Below, one piece after another: positions 52,347-61,046 of a stretch of 64,000 nucleotides of DNA. Below the pieces are notes generated by a model. That model had not been told where the DNA came from and made no database searches. It worked only from the letters and a program-made list of their open reading frames with translations. Origin of the DNA: Mucilaginibacter yixingensis (GTDB lineage: Bacteria; Bacteroidota; Bacteroidia; Sphingobacteriales; Sphingobacteriaceae); the NCBI RefSeq assembly GCF_041080815.1, contig NZ_CP160205.1:3410001-3474000 (forward strand), written 5' to 3'. Each line of letters starts with the position of its first letter. The stretch's first letter is position 1. The position numbers and the translations under genes are program-made.

Positions 52347-53726
52347 ATGTACGCCATTGTCGATATTGAAACTACGGGCAGCCACGCCAGCGCAAACGGT
52401 ATTACCGAAATTGCCATTTGCATCCACAATGGAGTGGAAGTTGTAGAGCGTTTCGAATCGTTGATTAATCCCGGTCGGGAGATCCCTGTATTTATCCAGG
52501 CATTAACGGGGATTGATAATGAAATGGTGTCTACTGCCCCACCTTTTAGACAAGTAGCCGCGCGCGTACATGAACTGCTGAAAGACAAGATCTTTGTTGC
52601 TCACAACGTCAACTTTGATTACTCGTTTGTACGTCATCACCTGGCCGATGCGGGTTTTGAGCTGAACTGCAACAAGCTATGTACGGTACGTCTGGGCAGG
52701 AAGATTTTACCGGGCATGCCCTCTTACAGCCTGGGCAAACTCTGTCGGCATTTAGGCATTGATAACGAGGGCCGGCACCGCGCCATGGGCGATGCTGCGG
52801 CTACTGCTAAACTTTTCTCTTTACTGTTAGGAAGCGACACCGGAAATCATATTAAAAGTGCTTTAAAGCAACGCTCTAAAGAACAACAACTGCCGGCCAA
52901 TCTCCCAAAGGCTGATGTAGACCAACTACCCTTGGTACCTGGCGTCTATTACTTTCACGATCAGAAAGGGAAGGTAATTTACGTAGGCAAGGCGGTAAAT
53001 ATCCGTAAGCGTGTACTCAGTCATTTCAGCGGGAATAACCCTAACCGGCAGCGTCAGGAGTTTCTGCGCAACATTTTTCATATCACCTATCAGGAGTGTG
53101 GTACCGAGCTGATGGCTTTTGCTTTGGAAGCCGTAGAAATTAAACGTTTGTGGCCAGCTTACAATCGCTCGCTTAAACGCTTTGAACAAACGTTTGGCAT
53201 ATATGCGTTTGAAGATCAGCGCGGCTACATTCGTTTGGCGGTTGATAAACAGCGCAAGCATAGCCAAACGGTTTATACCTGCCGGTCGCTAACCGAAGGC
53301 TATAACCTGCTTAATCAGTTGGTAGAAGAGTTTGAGCTTTGTCCTAAACTGTGCTTCATCCAAAAAAATAACGAAACCTGCAACGGCAAACACGGCGAGA
53401 ACTGCGCCTGTGGTGGCCATGAAACAGCAGATCGCTACGCCCAGCGCGTTGGCGATGCGCTGCGTAATTTCAAAGCCCAGCTACCTACCATAGCTATCCG
53501 TGATCGTGGTCGCACGTATGAAGAACACAGCTGTCTGCTGATAGAAAATGGTCGTTTTTTTGGCATGGGCTATATTCCTCATGATGCAGAGATTGACAAT
53601 CTGGATGATCTGAAATCGCACCTGAAACCCCACTTTGATAACGGATACATCCTCAACATGGTGTTGACGCATGCCGAAAGACATCCATTCAAGATTGTGA
53701 ATTTTAGGACCGAGGTGTTAGTTTGA
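52347..53726 (+). CDS. DEDDh exonuclease fused to a GIY-YIG nuclease domain
   Basis: A 459-residue protein. The N-terminal 3'-5' exonuclease has DIETTG (Asp6, Glu8), HNVNFDYSFV and HRAMGDAAAT. The middle GIY-YIG nuclease has GVYYFHDQKGKVIYVGKAVNIRKRV with catalytic Glu in LEAVEIKRLWPAYN. A Cys-rich segment follows (LCFIQKNNETCNGKHGENCACGG). The layout resembles Cho-type UvrC-like enzymes fused to a DnaQ-like exonuclease, for nucleotide excision repair. The usual UvrC C-terminal RNase H-like domain is absent. Confidence 0.9.
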   Translation: MYAIVDIETTGSHASANGITEIAICIHNGVEVVERFESLINPGREIPVFIQALTGIDNEMVSTAPPFRQVAARVHELLKDKIFVAHNVNFDYSFVRHHLADAGFELNCNKLCTVRLGRKILPGMPSYSLGKLCRHLGIDNEGRHRAMGDAAATAKLFSLLLGSDTGNHIKSALKQRSKEQQLPANLPKADVDQLPLVPGVYYFHDQKGKVIYVGKAVNIRKRVLSHFSGNNPNRQRQEFLRNIFHITYQECGTELMAFALEAVEIKRLWPAYNRSLKRFEQTFGIYAFEDQRGYIRLAVDKQRKHSQTVYTCRSLTEGYNLLNQLVEEFELCPKLCFIQKNNETCNGKHGENCACGGHETADRYAQRVGDALRNFKAQLPTIAIRDRGRTYEEHSCLLIENGRFFGMGYIPHDAEIDNLDDLKSHLKPHFDNGYILNMVLTHAERHPFKIVNFRTEVLV

Positions 53727-53781
53727 TCTATAATCAGACTTACGAAGTTTAAGGCAGATACAAAGCATTAAAAAAAAACAA

Positions 53782-53816
53782 AAGAGCCAAGAAATCGATA
53801 TTCCTGGCTCTTGACT
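53782..53816. terminator. Terminator between convergent genes
   Basis: AAGAGCCA (53782-53789) pairs with TGGCTCTT (53805-53812), with an A-run on the left. It serves the exonuclease gene (+) and pyrF (-). Confidence 0.75.
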
Positions 53817-53841
53817 CTATATTCTTGATTCTTACTAGATA

Positions 53842-54675
53842 CTAAATAACTCCCGCTTTCTCCAGCTCTTCCGCCATCTGTTGTTGCAGCTTCAGGGCTT
53901 CGGCACGGGCAGCTTCGGCAAAGTCTTCACCGTTACTGGCATAGATAATTGAGCGAGAGGCATTAACCAGCAAACCGCAGTCTTTATTCATACCGTATTT
54001 GCATACTTCTTCCAGGCTGCCACCTTGTGCGCCCACTCCCGGCACTAACAGGAAGTTATCCGGAGCGTACTGACGGATGTTGGTGAACTCGGTGCTTTTA
54101 GTTGCACCAACCACAAACATCAAACGGTCGGCACCTGCCCAGGTGTTGGCTTTTTTAATAACCGCTTCGTACAAGTGACCATCATTGGTATCCAGGTATT
54201 GAAAATCTTTACTACCAACCGACGAGGTGAGCGCCAGGATAATTACCCACTTACCCTCGTAAGCCAGGTAAGGCGTAACGCTGTCATTACCCATATAAGG
54301 TGTAACGGTAATGGCATCGAAGTCCATACCTGATGATGCTTTATCGAAGAAAGTGCGGGCGTATTTGTCGGACGTATTGCCAATGTCGCCGCGTTTTGCG
54401 TCTATAATATTAAGCGTATCCTTTGGCAGGTAATTGCAGGTGTTTATTAAACTTTGCAGGCCTTTAATACCATAGGCCTCATAAAAGGCCGAGTTTGGTT
54501 TATAGGCCACGCACAAATCGGCAGTGGCATCTATAATACGTTTGTTAAACTCAAAGATCGGGTCTTCATGATCTCGCAGAAATGCAGGTATTTTATTAAT
54601 ATCGGTGTCCAGGCCAACACATAAAAATGATTTTTTTTGTTTGATCTGGCTAATGAGTTGCTGATGGGAAAGCAT
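53842..54675 (-). CDS. pyrF: Orotidine 5'-phosphate decarboxylase (subfamily 2)
   Basis: A 277-residue TIM-barrel enzyme catalysing the last step to UMP. Active-site segment [18 protein letters not shown] (catalytic Lys/Asp), [11 protein letters not shown], and the phosphate-binding loop [15 protein letters not shown]. Complete. It is divergent from rho. Confidence 0.94.
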   Translation of the reverse strand: MLSHQQLISQIKQKKSFLCVGLDTDINKIPAFLRDHEDPIFEFNKRIIDATADLCVAYKPNSAFYEAYGIKGLQSLINTCNYLPKDTLNIIDAKRGDIGNTSDKYARTFFDKASSGMDFDAITVTPYMGNDSVTPYLAYEGKWVIILALTSSVGSKDFQYLDTNDGHLYEAVIKKANTWAGADRLMFVVGATKSTEFTNIRQYAPDNFLLVPGVGAQGGSLEEVCKYGMNKDCGLLVNASRSIIYASNGEDFAEAARAEALKLQQQMAEELEKAGVI

Positions 54676-54951
54676 AGGGACAGAAATATTTTTCGGTTCA
54701 AAAAAACTAAAAATTATCTGCTTCTGTTATAGTAATTAGATATTTTGTTAAAAAATTTGAAAATAAAAATTAAATAACTACACTTGTGCCGTTATTTCCT
54801 TTGAAATTTTTCTTGCACTAAAGAAACAATTTTAAATTCCACGTTTTTATTAACAGAATAAACAAGGTTAGCCGTTGTTGTTTGTGCAAATTTTTCAGAT
54901 AAAATTTCTCCATACCATTTAAAAGATTCTTTTGAATTATTAATTCACCAC
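54676..54951. other. AT-rich intergenic region between pyrF and rho
   Basis: A 276-base gap, very AT-rich, with no reading frame or repeat. It would be the rho promoter and 5' leader. Rho is often autoregulated, so a leader here may be functional, but I see no clear -7 box or structure. Confidence 0.4.
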
Positions 54952-56592
54952 ATGTCTGATACTAACGAATTGAACGATAAACTCGTTTCAGAACTGCGCG
55001 AAATAGCCAAAAGTTTAGGCGTTGCCGAAGCTGATGAATTGCGCAAACCCCAACTAATTATCCGTATTGTAGAACAGCAACAACTTATTGAAGCCGCTCG
55101 TGCACAGCAAGTTGTTCTTCAAAGCAATTACGCCGAAATAAATACCCCTGCCCCTGCCGAAGCTGATGACAAACCACGCAAACGTACCCGCATGGTAAAA
55201 GGCAAAGCAGCCGCCCCTAAAGCTGAAGTTCCCCTGGATGATGCCAACCTGTTTGATATATCGGAAGAAGATGACGATATGCCGCCAGCTATTGCAGATG
55301 AAGATGAAATTCCGGCAGTTGCAGCAGCCCCACAGGAAGAAGCCGTTGAAACCAGCGAGCCAGTGGCACGCCAGGTAGAAGCGCCGGCAGAGCCACGCCA
55401 GAAATTTGAGCGTCGCAACAATCAAAATCAGCCGCAGCAACAGTCAAAACAGCAGGAGCCTGCTATCAATCTTGACTTTGATAACGTTATTGTAAATGAG
55501 GGCGTTCTGGAAATTATGCCTGACGGTTACGGTTTCCTCCGTTCGTCTGACTATAATTACCTCACCTCTCCGGATGATATCTACGTATCACAATCGCAGA
55601 TCAAACTATTTGGTTTGAAAACCGGCGACACTGTGCGCGGCAGTATCCGCCCGCCAAAAGAAGGCGAAAAATACTTCCCGCTGGTGCGTGTGGAAGCCAT
55701 TAACGGCCGTATCCCGGCCGAAGTGCGTGACCGCGTGCCTTTTGACCACCTGACACCGCTGTTCCCTTCAGAACGCATTAACCTGTTTACTGATCCAAGC
55801 AACCATTCAACCCGTATTATGGACCTGTTTGCCCCTATCGGTAAAGGCCAGCGCGGCTTGATTGTGGCTCAGCCTAAAACCGGTAAAACCATGCTGCTGA
55901 AGGATGTGGCCAACGCTATTGCTAAAAACCACCCTGAAATATACCTGATCATCCTGCTGATTGATGAGCGCCCTGAAGAGGTGACCGATATGGCCCGCAG
56001 CGTACGCGCCGAGGTTATCGCATCAACCTTTGATGAGCCGGCAGACCGCCACGTAAAGATTGCCAACATTGTGCTTGAGAAAGCTAAACGTATGGTAGAG
56101 TGCGGTCATGATGTGGTGATTCTGCTTGACTCTATTACCCGTTTGGCCCGCGCTTATAACACCGTGGCTCCGGCATCAGGCAAAATCTTGTCGGGTGGTG
56201 TGGATGCCAACGCGTTGCACAAGCCAAAACGCTTCTTCGGTGCTGCCCGTAATATTGAAGACGGCGGCTCATTAACCATCATCGCAACTGCATTGACCGA
56301 AACCGGATCTAAGATGGATGAGGTGATCTTTGAAGAGTTTAAAGGTACTGGTAACATGGAGCTACAGCTGGACCGCAAGCTTTCAAACAAACGTATCTTC
56401 CCGGCTATCGATCTTACTGCATCGAGTACCCGCCGAGACGATTTGCTGCTTGACCGTGATACCCTGCAGCGTGTTTGGATTCTGCGTAATCACCTGGCCG
56501 ATATGAACTCGCAAGAGTCTATGGAGTTCCTGCAAACGCAGATCCGTGGTACCAAAAGCAACGAGGAGTTCCTGGTTTCAATGAACTCTTAG
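54952..56592 (+). CDS. rho: Transcription termination factor Rho
   Basis: A 546-residue RNA-dependent ATPase. The N-terminal Rho-N region (about 1-50) is followed by a low-complexity acidic then Gln/Arg-rich insert (about 75-165) not found in E. coli Rho. The RNA-binding cold-shock domain ([30 protein letters not shown]) follows. Walker A is AQPKTGKTM, Walker [17 protein letters not shown], and the Q/R-loops are complete. The insert is like the disordered region shown to drive phase separation of Bacteroides Rho. Monocistronic with a strong terminator. Confidence 0.96.
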   Translation: MSDTNELNDKLVSELREIAKSLGVAEADELRKPQLIIRIVEQQQLIEAARAQQVVLQSNYAEINTPAPAEADDKPRKRTRMVKGKAAAPKAEVPLDDANLFDISEEDDDMPPAIADEDEIPAVAAAPQEEAVETSEPVARQVEAPAEPRQKFERRNNQNQPQQQSKQQEPAINLDFDNVIVNEGVLEIMPDGYGFLRSSDYNYLTSPDDIYVSQSQIKLFGLKTGDTVRGSIRPPKEGEKYFPLVRVEAINGRIPAEVRDRVPFDHLTPLFPSERINLFTDPSNHSTRIMDLFAPIGKGQRGLIVAQPKTGKTMLLKDVANAIAKNHPEIYLIILLIDERPEEVTDMARSVRAEVIASTFDEPADRHVKIANIVLEKAKRMVECGHDVVILLDSITRLARAYNTVAPASGKILSGGVDANALHKPKRFFGAARNIEDGGSLTIIATALTETGSKMDEVIFEEFKGTGNMELQLDRKLSNKRIFPAIDLTASSTRRDDLLLDRDTLQRVWILRNHLADMNSQESMEFLQTQIRGTKSNEEFLVSMNS

Positions 56593-56611
56593 TCGTAATA
56601 ATATTTAATGC

Positions 56612-56648
56612 AAAAGGGAAAGGCTTAGCTGTCTTTCCCTTTTTTATA
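56612..56648 (+). terminator. Intrinsic terminator of rho
   Basis: AAAAGGGAAAG (56612-56622) pairs perfectly with CTTTCCCTTTT (56633-56643), followed by a T-run. Confidence 0.92.
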
Positions 56649-56756
56649 CCCAATAGGCACAATGCTGCTCATAAAATAACGTTTGGTTTAAAAACAGCCT
56701 GATTTTTAATGAGCGGTTCATCCAACGTTGATAAATTCTTGGTAACTTCGCCGTCA

Positions 56757-57491
56757 ATGAGGAAGCGTGTACAACGACATGTCCCCAATGCCATTACCTG
56801 CGCTAATCTATTCAGCGGCTGCGTGGGCATTGTACTTACCCTTAGTGATCAACCAAATAGCATGCACCTGGGTGCTTATTGCATCTTCCTTGCAGCTATT
56901 TTTGATTTTTTTGATGGTTTCGCATCGCGCGTGCTTAAGGCTACCACGGGCATAGGTAAAGACCTGGACTCGCTGGCTGATATGGTGAGTTTTGGCGTAT
57001 TACCTGCCGTTATTCTGTTTGAGTTCTTTAAACAATCGCACCAGATCCCGCACATCAGCACCTATTTAAATTACGTGGCGTTCCTGATCCCGGTGTTCTC
57101 TGCCCTGCGTTTGGCTAAATTTAATATCGACACCCGCCAGGCCGAAAAATTTATTGGCCTGCCAACACCGGCAAATGCCATCCTGATCGCGTCGTTCCCG
57201 CTCATTCATGAGCATCATAATACTTTTTATTCAAACTACATCACCAACCCCATTATTTTGGCAGTTTTTACCATCGTGATGTGTACCTTATTGGTGGCAG
57301 AATTACCGCTGCTATCGCTTAAATTTAAGAATGCCGATTTTCAGGAAAATATTTACCGCTATTTATTGCTGCTATTTTCGGCTATTCTGATACTATTTTT
57401 TAAATTTGCGGCCGTACCGGTAATTATTTTCCTGTACATCGTATTATCAATTATCCAATTCAAGATAGACAATGACAAAGTTTCAGGCTGA
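56757..57491 (+). CDS. pssA: CDP-diacylglycerol-serine O-phosphatidyltransferase
   Basis: A 244-residue integral membrane enzyme making phosphatidylserine, the precursor of phosphatidylethanolamine. CDP-alcohol transferase signature: FFDGFASRVLKATTGIGKDLDSLADMVSFGV. It has about seven hydrophobic segments. ATG 56757 (MRKRVQRHVPNAITCANLF) fits the family; an in-frame ATG at 56709 adds 16 residues and is possible. It overlaps purS by 20 bases. Confidence 0.92.
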   Translation: MRKRVQRHVPNAITCANLFSGCVGIVLTLSDQPNSMHLGAYCIFLAAIFDFFDGFASRVLKATTGIGKDLDSLADMVSFGVLPAVILFEFFKQSHQIPHISTYLNYVAFLIPVFSALRLAKFNIDTRQAEKFIGLPTPANAILIASFPLIHEHHNTFYSNYITNPIILAVFTIVMCTLLVAELPLLSLKFKNADFQENIYRYLLLLFSAILILFFKFAAVPVIIFLYIVLSIIQFKIDNDKVSG

Positions 57492-57726
57492 AATTGACGT
57501 AATGCCCAAAAAAGAGATCTTAGACCCACAAGGTAAAGCCGTAACCGGCAGTATGAAAAACCTGGGGTTGCCTGAAATTGAAAACGTACGCATAGGCAAA
57601 CACGTATCACTGCAAGTTGAAGCTGCTACCGAAGCAGAAGCCAGCGAAAAAGTGGACAAAGCCTGCAAAAGCTTACTGGCTAACCTGATTATGGAAAGCT
57701 ACAGCTTTACCCTGCACGCTGTTTAA
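57472..57726 (+). CDS. purS: Phosphoribosylformylglycinamidine synthase subunit PurS
   Basis: An 84-residue protein: AEIDVMPKKEILDPQGKAVTGSMKNLGLPEIENVRIGKHVSLQVEA, the standard PurS fold. It bridges PurL and PurQ in the three-subunit FGAM synthase of purine synthesis. Other pur genes are not in the window. It starts inside the end of pssA. Confidence 0.92.
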   Translation: MTKFQAEIDVMPKKEILDPQGKAVTGSMKNLGLPEIENVRIGKHVSLQVEAATEAEASEKVDKACKSLLANLIMESYSFTLHAV

Positions 57727-57749
57727 GATTTTAGCTTTTAACGTAAATG

Positions 57750-57840
57750 ATGTCATCCCGAACGAATGTGAGGGATCTTTTCGATAATGCTTCCCGATGT
57801 GTCGCTCCGAAAAGATCCCTCCCTTTGGTCGAGATGACAT
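57750..57840. repeat. Imperfect long inverted repeat
   Basis: Arms 57750-57784 (ATGTCATCCCGAACGAATG...) and 57808-57840 (...TTGGTCGAGATGACAT) are imperfect inverse copies with a GGGATCTTTTCG core. They are related in their ends (TGTCAT) to family A. They lie in a 327-base gap. Confidence 0.75.
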
Positions 57841-57911
57841 ACTTTTATAATTGCGTAAGCTGACCGATGTGTTAGACCTGACTATGCTCGGCATTCTAGC
57901 TACCGACATTT

Positions 57912-57978
57912 TGCTCCGCACGGAGCATTCTAAAAGATCTAATGATTACGATGGAGCGAGCAGATTTAATCGCTCCAT
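57912..57978. other. Two short hairpins in a gene-free gap
   Basis: TGCTCCG-CA-CGGAGCA (57912-57927) and ATGGAGCGA (57951-57959) with TCGCTCCAT (57970-57978). No U-tract. The gap otherwise holds no gene. Confidence 0.45.
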
Positions 57979-58011
57979 TTCTATTTTCAGAGATTCGGCA
58001 TCTCTCCTCTC

Positions 58012-58050
58012 CAGACCTCCTGTCCTCCCGACTTCCCGACTTTCGGACTC
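58012..58050. repeat. Octamer-phased microrepeat, copy 3
   Basis: GTCCTCCC, GACTTCCC, GACTTTCG, GACTCG in an 8-base register, just beyond the end of the Hpt gene. Confidence 0.65.
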
Positions 58051-58053
58051 GTT

Positions 58054-58419
58054 CTACAGCAACGCTGCTTTCTCAGCTTTAATCCGCGCCAGCTCTACCA
58101 GGTTGTTGCTAACGGTTTCTTTTACCCAGGCAAATTTGGTTTTGATAGTTTCAGGATCTTGTCCGCCGGTTTTGCAGGCTAACTCTACCTCCTGTATAGT
58201 TGACTGGCTTTGCAGCATACCGAAGAAACCCAGGTTTGGTTTCAGTTTGTGAGCAAAACCACCGGCAGCGGCCCAATCGCCTGCGGCAATGGCATCGGTA
58301 ATGCTGGTAAGTAGCTCAGGCGTTTGCTGAAGGAACATATCTATCGAGTCTACTAAAAACTCGTTGCTGCCATCGGCAATTTCATAAAGAAAAGTAAGGT
58401 CAAGGTCCTGTTCAGCCAT
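58054..58419 (-). CDS. Hpt domain phosphotransfer protein
   Basis: A 121-residue helical protein. The phosphorylatable residue is His57 in FAHKLKPNLGFFGM. An acidic N-terminus and Gln/Glu-rich helix follow. Stand-alone Hpt proteins relay phosphate between hybrid kinases and response regulators. No kinase adjoins. Partner unknown. Confidence 0.88.
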   Translation of the reverse strand: MAEQDLDLTFLYEIADGSNEFLVDSIDMFLQQTPELLTSITDAIAAGDWAAAGGFAHKLKPNLGFFGMLQSQSTIQEVELACKTGGQDPETIKTKFAWVKETVSNNLVELARIKAEKAALL

Positions 58420-58445
58420 AACGTTTGGGATATTTTAGATCAAAT

Positions 58446-58925
58446 TTATAACTTTTTAACAACCAAGCAATCGTTCAGATTGTTTTTGAGTTGCACAATG
58501 GTTTGGTTTAAAACCGGATGGTGTAAGTTGGGGGCAATTTCAACCAACGGCTCCAATGTAAACCGCCGGTTATGCAATTGCGGATGTGGCACGGTTAAGC
58601 CAGGCTCATGCATAATGGCATCACCATAAAACAGAATATCAATGTCAATAGAACGGGCGCCCCATTTTACCTCACGCTTGCGGCCCATCTGCTGTTCTAT
58701 ACTCAGCACACGGTTCAGTACATCACGGGCCGGCATATCGGTTTGCAGCAATAAAACCTGGTTCAGATAATCGGGCTCATCGGTTTTACCCCAGGCCCCG
58801 GTTTCATAAACTGATGATGCTTTGAGTACGGGCGCAATGGTTTGAGCAATGTGACCGGCAGCTTCTTTCAGCAGATCGTGCCGCTCGCCCATGTTGCTGC
58901 CCAGCAGCAAAAAAACATCAACCAT
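58446..58925 (-). CDS. folK: 2-amino-4-hydroxy-6-hydroxymethyldihydropteridine diphosphokinase
   Basis: A 159-residue enzyme of folate synthesis that transfers pyrophosphate to hydroxymethylpterin. Motifs: LLLGSNMGERHDLL, YLNQVLLLQTDMPARDVLNRVLSIEQQMGR, WGARSIDIDILFYGD and PHPQLHNRRFTLEPLVEIAPN. The reading frame continues upstream to 59315, but the ATG at 58925 (MVDVFLLLGSN) is correct by family length. It is divergent from sppA. Confidence 0.95.
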   Translation of the reverse strand: MVDVFLLLGSNMGERHDLLKEAAGHIAQTIAPVLKASSVYETGAWGKTDEPDYLNQVLLLQTDMPARDVLNRVLSIEQQMGRKREVKWGARSIDIDILFYGDAIMHEPGLTVPHPQLHNRRFTLEPLVEIAPNLHHPVLNQTIVQLKNNLNDCLVVKKL

Positions 58926-59013
58926 GTTGTAACAATTATTATAGACCGCGCTCTTAACGGTATTACGAGCGTGAATGATTAAGTTTGCATAGTTAAACAG
59001 TTTATATTTTTTA

Positions 59014-60804
59014 ATGAAACAATTTTTCAAATTTGTGCTGGCCACCATGTTAGGCGTGTTCTTGGTAACGGTGGTGTTGGTGGTTATTTCTATCGCTATA
59101 ATTGGTGGCCTGATCAACGCTGCCGGTAACGATAAAGATGTTACTGTTGAAAACAACTCGGTGCTACGCATCTCGTTCAAAAATGCCATCCCGGAGCGTA
59201 CCCCAAACAATCCGCTGGCCGGGTTGAACTTTTTGGGATTGGACGGCGACAAATCTATCGGTCTGAACGACATCCTGGCCGACATTAAAAAAGCCAAAAC
59301 TGACAATAAGATCAAAGGTATTTTCCTTGACGAAAGCTACATGCTCTCGGGCCAGGCCACTACCGAGGAGATCCGCAATGCACTGATAGACTTTAAGAAA
59401 TCAGGCAAATTCATCATCGCCTACTCTGAAATTTATACCCAAGGCTTTTACTACCTGGCTTCGGTAGCCGATAAGGTTTACCTTAACCCCACCGGTATCT
59501 TCGAATTCCGGGGCTTTAGTCAGGAGATCACCTTCCTGAAAGGCACACTAGATAAACTGGGGATTGAGGCACAGGTAATTAAAGTGGGCACCTACAAAAG
59601 CGCTGTTGAGCCTTTTGTGCTCGACAAAATGAGCGATGCCAACCGCGAGCAGGTAAACTCTTACCTCGGCTCATTATATGATCATTTCTTAGGAGGCATT
59701 GCCGCACAACGTAAACTGAATAAAGACTCATTGTACAACGTGGCCAACAACATGCTGGTGCAACAGCCTGAAGACGCCCAGAAATACAAACTGATTGACG
59801 GCCTAAAATATAAAGACGAAATACTGGCCGACCTGAAACAGCGCGCCGGCGCCAAACAAGGCAAACTTCATTCGGTTGATATTGAGGACTATACCAGGAG
59901 CAAATCTGGCGACAAGGACGATAGTGACGACGATAAAAGTTCGTCAGACAATCGCATAGCCGTGGTTTACGCTTCGGGCGAGATCAACGGTGGCGAGGGC
60001 ACCGACAACAGCATCGGCTCTGAACGGATTTCTAAAGCGCTGCGTCAGGTGCGCGAAGACAAACGCGTCAAAGCCGTGGTTTTCAGAGTAAATTCACCTG
60101 GCGGTAGCTCGTTGGCATCAGACGTGATCTGGCGCGAGGTTGATCTGACCCACAAAGTAAAACCCATCATGATTTCTATGGGCGATTATGCGGCATCAGG
60201 CGGTTACTACATCTCCTGCGCAGCCGACTCGATCTTTGCCGAGCCCAATACCATCACTGGCTCTATCGGCATCTTTGCCATATTGCCCAATATGAAAAAA
60301 CTATTTAACGACAAGCTGGGTGTTACTTTTGACGGCGTAAAAACCGGCAAATATGCAGATCTGGGTGATGTAAGCCGCCCGCTTAGTCCGGAAGAGCGCG
60401 CTATTCTGCAAAATCAGGTGAATCGTGGTTATGATGATTTCACCAAACACGTAGCCGAAGGCCGCCATAAAACACAAGCTTATATTAACAGCATTGGTCA
60501 GGGCCGCGTGTGGACCGGCACCCAAGCGTTAAAATTGGGATTGGTTGACCGTCTTGGCAATATTAACGACGCTGTAGAGTCAGCTGCAAAAAAAGCCAAG
60601 TTGAAAGATTACAAGCTGGTTTATTATCCCGAACAAAAAAGCTTCTTTAATAAAGTAGGATCAAGCTTAAGCGCCGAGATGAAAACCCGCGCCGTAAAAA
60701 GTGAACTTGGTGAAAACTATCGCTATTACGAGCAAGTAAAAAGCATGACGCAGATGATACGTACACCACAGGCAAGGATGCCGTTTGAGATTGTGATTAA
60801 GTAG
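59014..60804 (+). CDS. sppA: Signal peptide peptidase SppA, 67 kDa type
   Basis: A 596-residue membrane serine protease with a single N-terminal helix (FVLATMLGVFLVTVVLVVISIAIIGGL). Two ClpP-like domains: the first has the catalytic Lys in IKVGTYKSAVEPF; the second has nucleophile Ser in VNSPGGSSLASD, and a conserved AASGGYYISCAAD and GSIGIF. It degrades cleaved signal peptides. Complete. Confidence 0.95.
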   Translation: MKQFFKFVLATMLGVFLVTVVLVVISIAIIGGLINAAGNDKDVTVENNSVLRISFKNAIPERTPNNPLAGLNFLGLDGDKSIGLNDILADIKKAKTDNKIKGIFLDESYMLSGQATTEEIRNALIDFKKSGKFIIAYSEIYTQGFYYLASVADKVYLNPTGIFEFRGFSQEITFLKGTLDKLGIEAQVIKVGTYKSAVEPFVLDKMSDANREQVNSYLGSLYDHFLGGIAAQRKLNKDSLYNVANNMLVQQPEDAQKYKLIDGLKYKDEILADLKQRAGAKQGKLHSVDIEDYTRSKSGDKDDSDDDKSSSDNRIAVVYASGEINGGEGTDNSIGSERISKALRQVREDKRVKAVVFRVNSPGGSSLASDVIWREVDLTHKVKPIMISMGDYAASGGYYISCAADSIFAEPNTITGSIGIFAILPNMKKLFNDKLGVTFDGVKTGKYADLGDVSRPLSPEERAILQNQVNRGYDDFTKHVAEGRHKTQAYINSIGQGRVWTGTQALKLGLVDRLGNINDAVESAAKKAKLKDYKLVYYPEQKSFFNKVGSSLSAEMKTRAVKSELGENYRYYEQVKSMTQMIRTPQARMPFEIVIK

Positions 60805-60805
60805 T

Positions 60806-60972
60806 GTAAGCGTGGACGCTTACAGCTATTATAGATTCAAGCGAGGACGCTTGAACCAGCCGCAAAGAAAAACAAGAAAGTCGCTCAAAGAGCGACTTTC
60901 TTGTTTTAAACACTAGCCCGGTCAAGCGTCCACGCTTGACCGAAACAAAAGCTTTTAGCGTCCACGCTAAAA
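60806..60972. repeat. Mirror-arranged palindromes around a terminator
   Basis: Four 18-22 base palindromes share an AAGCG-GGACGCTT-type arm: GTAAGCGTGGACGCTTAC (60806-60823), TTCAAGCGAGGACGCTTGAA (60836-60855), one at 60920-60941 and TTTTAGCGTCCACGCTAAAA (60953-60972). The last two have the central bases inverted (GTCCAC versus GTGGAC). A perfect stem (60871-60905, core GTCGCT/AGCGAC) sits in the centre. Confidence 0.85.
60871..60908 (+). terminator. Terminator of sppA
   Basis: AACAAGAAAGTCGCT (60871-60885) pairs perfectly with AGCGACTTTCTTGTT (60891-60905), loop CAAAG, followed by TTAAA. Confidence 0.8.
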
Positions 60973-61046
60973 CCCTCGCACAAAAAATCATGTTATTTCT
61001 TTAATCTGAGTGCAGATGCGCTACTTTTACGGCTCAATTATACCTG

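Noticed and set aside
57851..58252. A 133-codon reading frame opposite the Hpt gene
   Set aside because: It overlaps the hairpins, the microrepeat and the Hpt gene, which is well supported.
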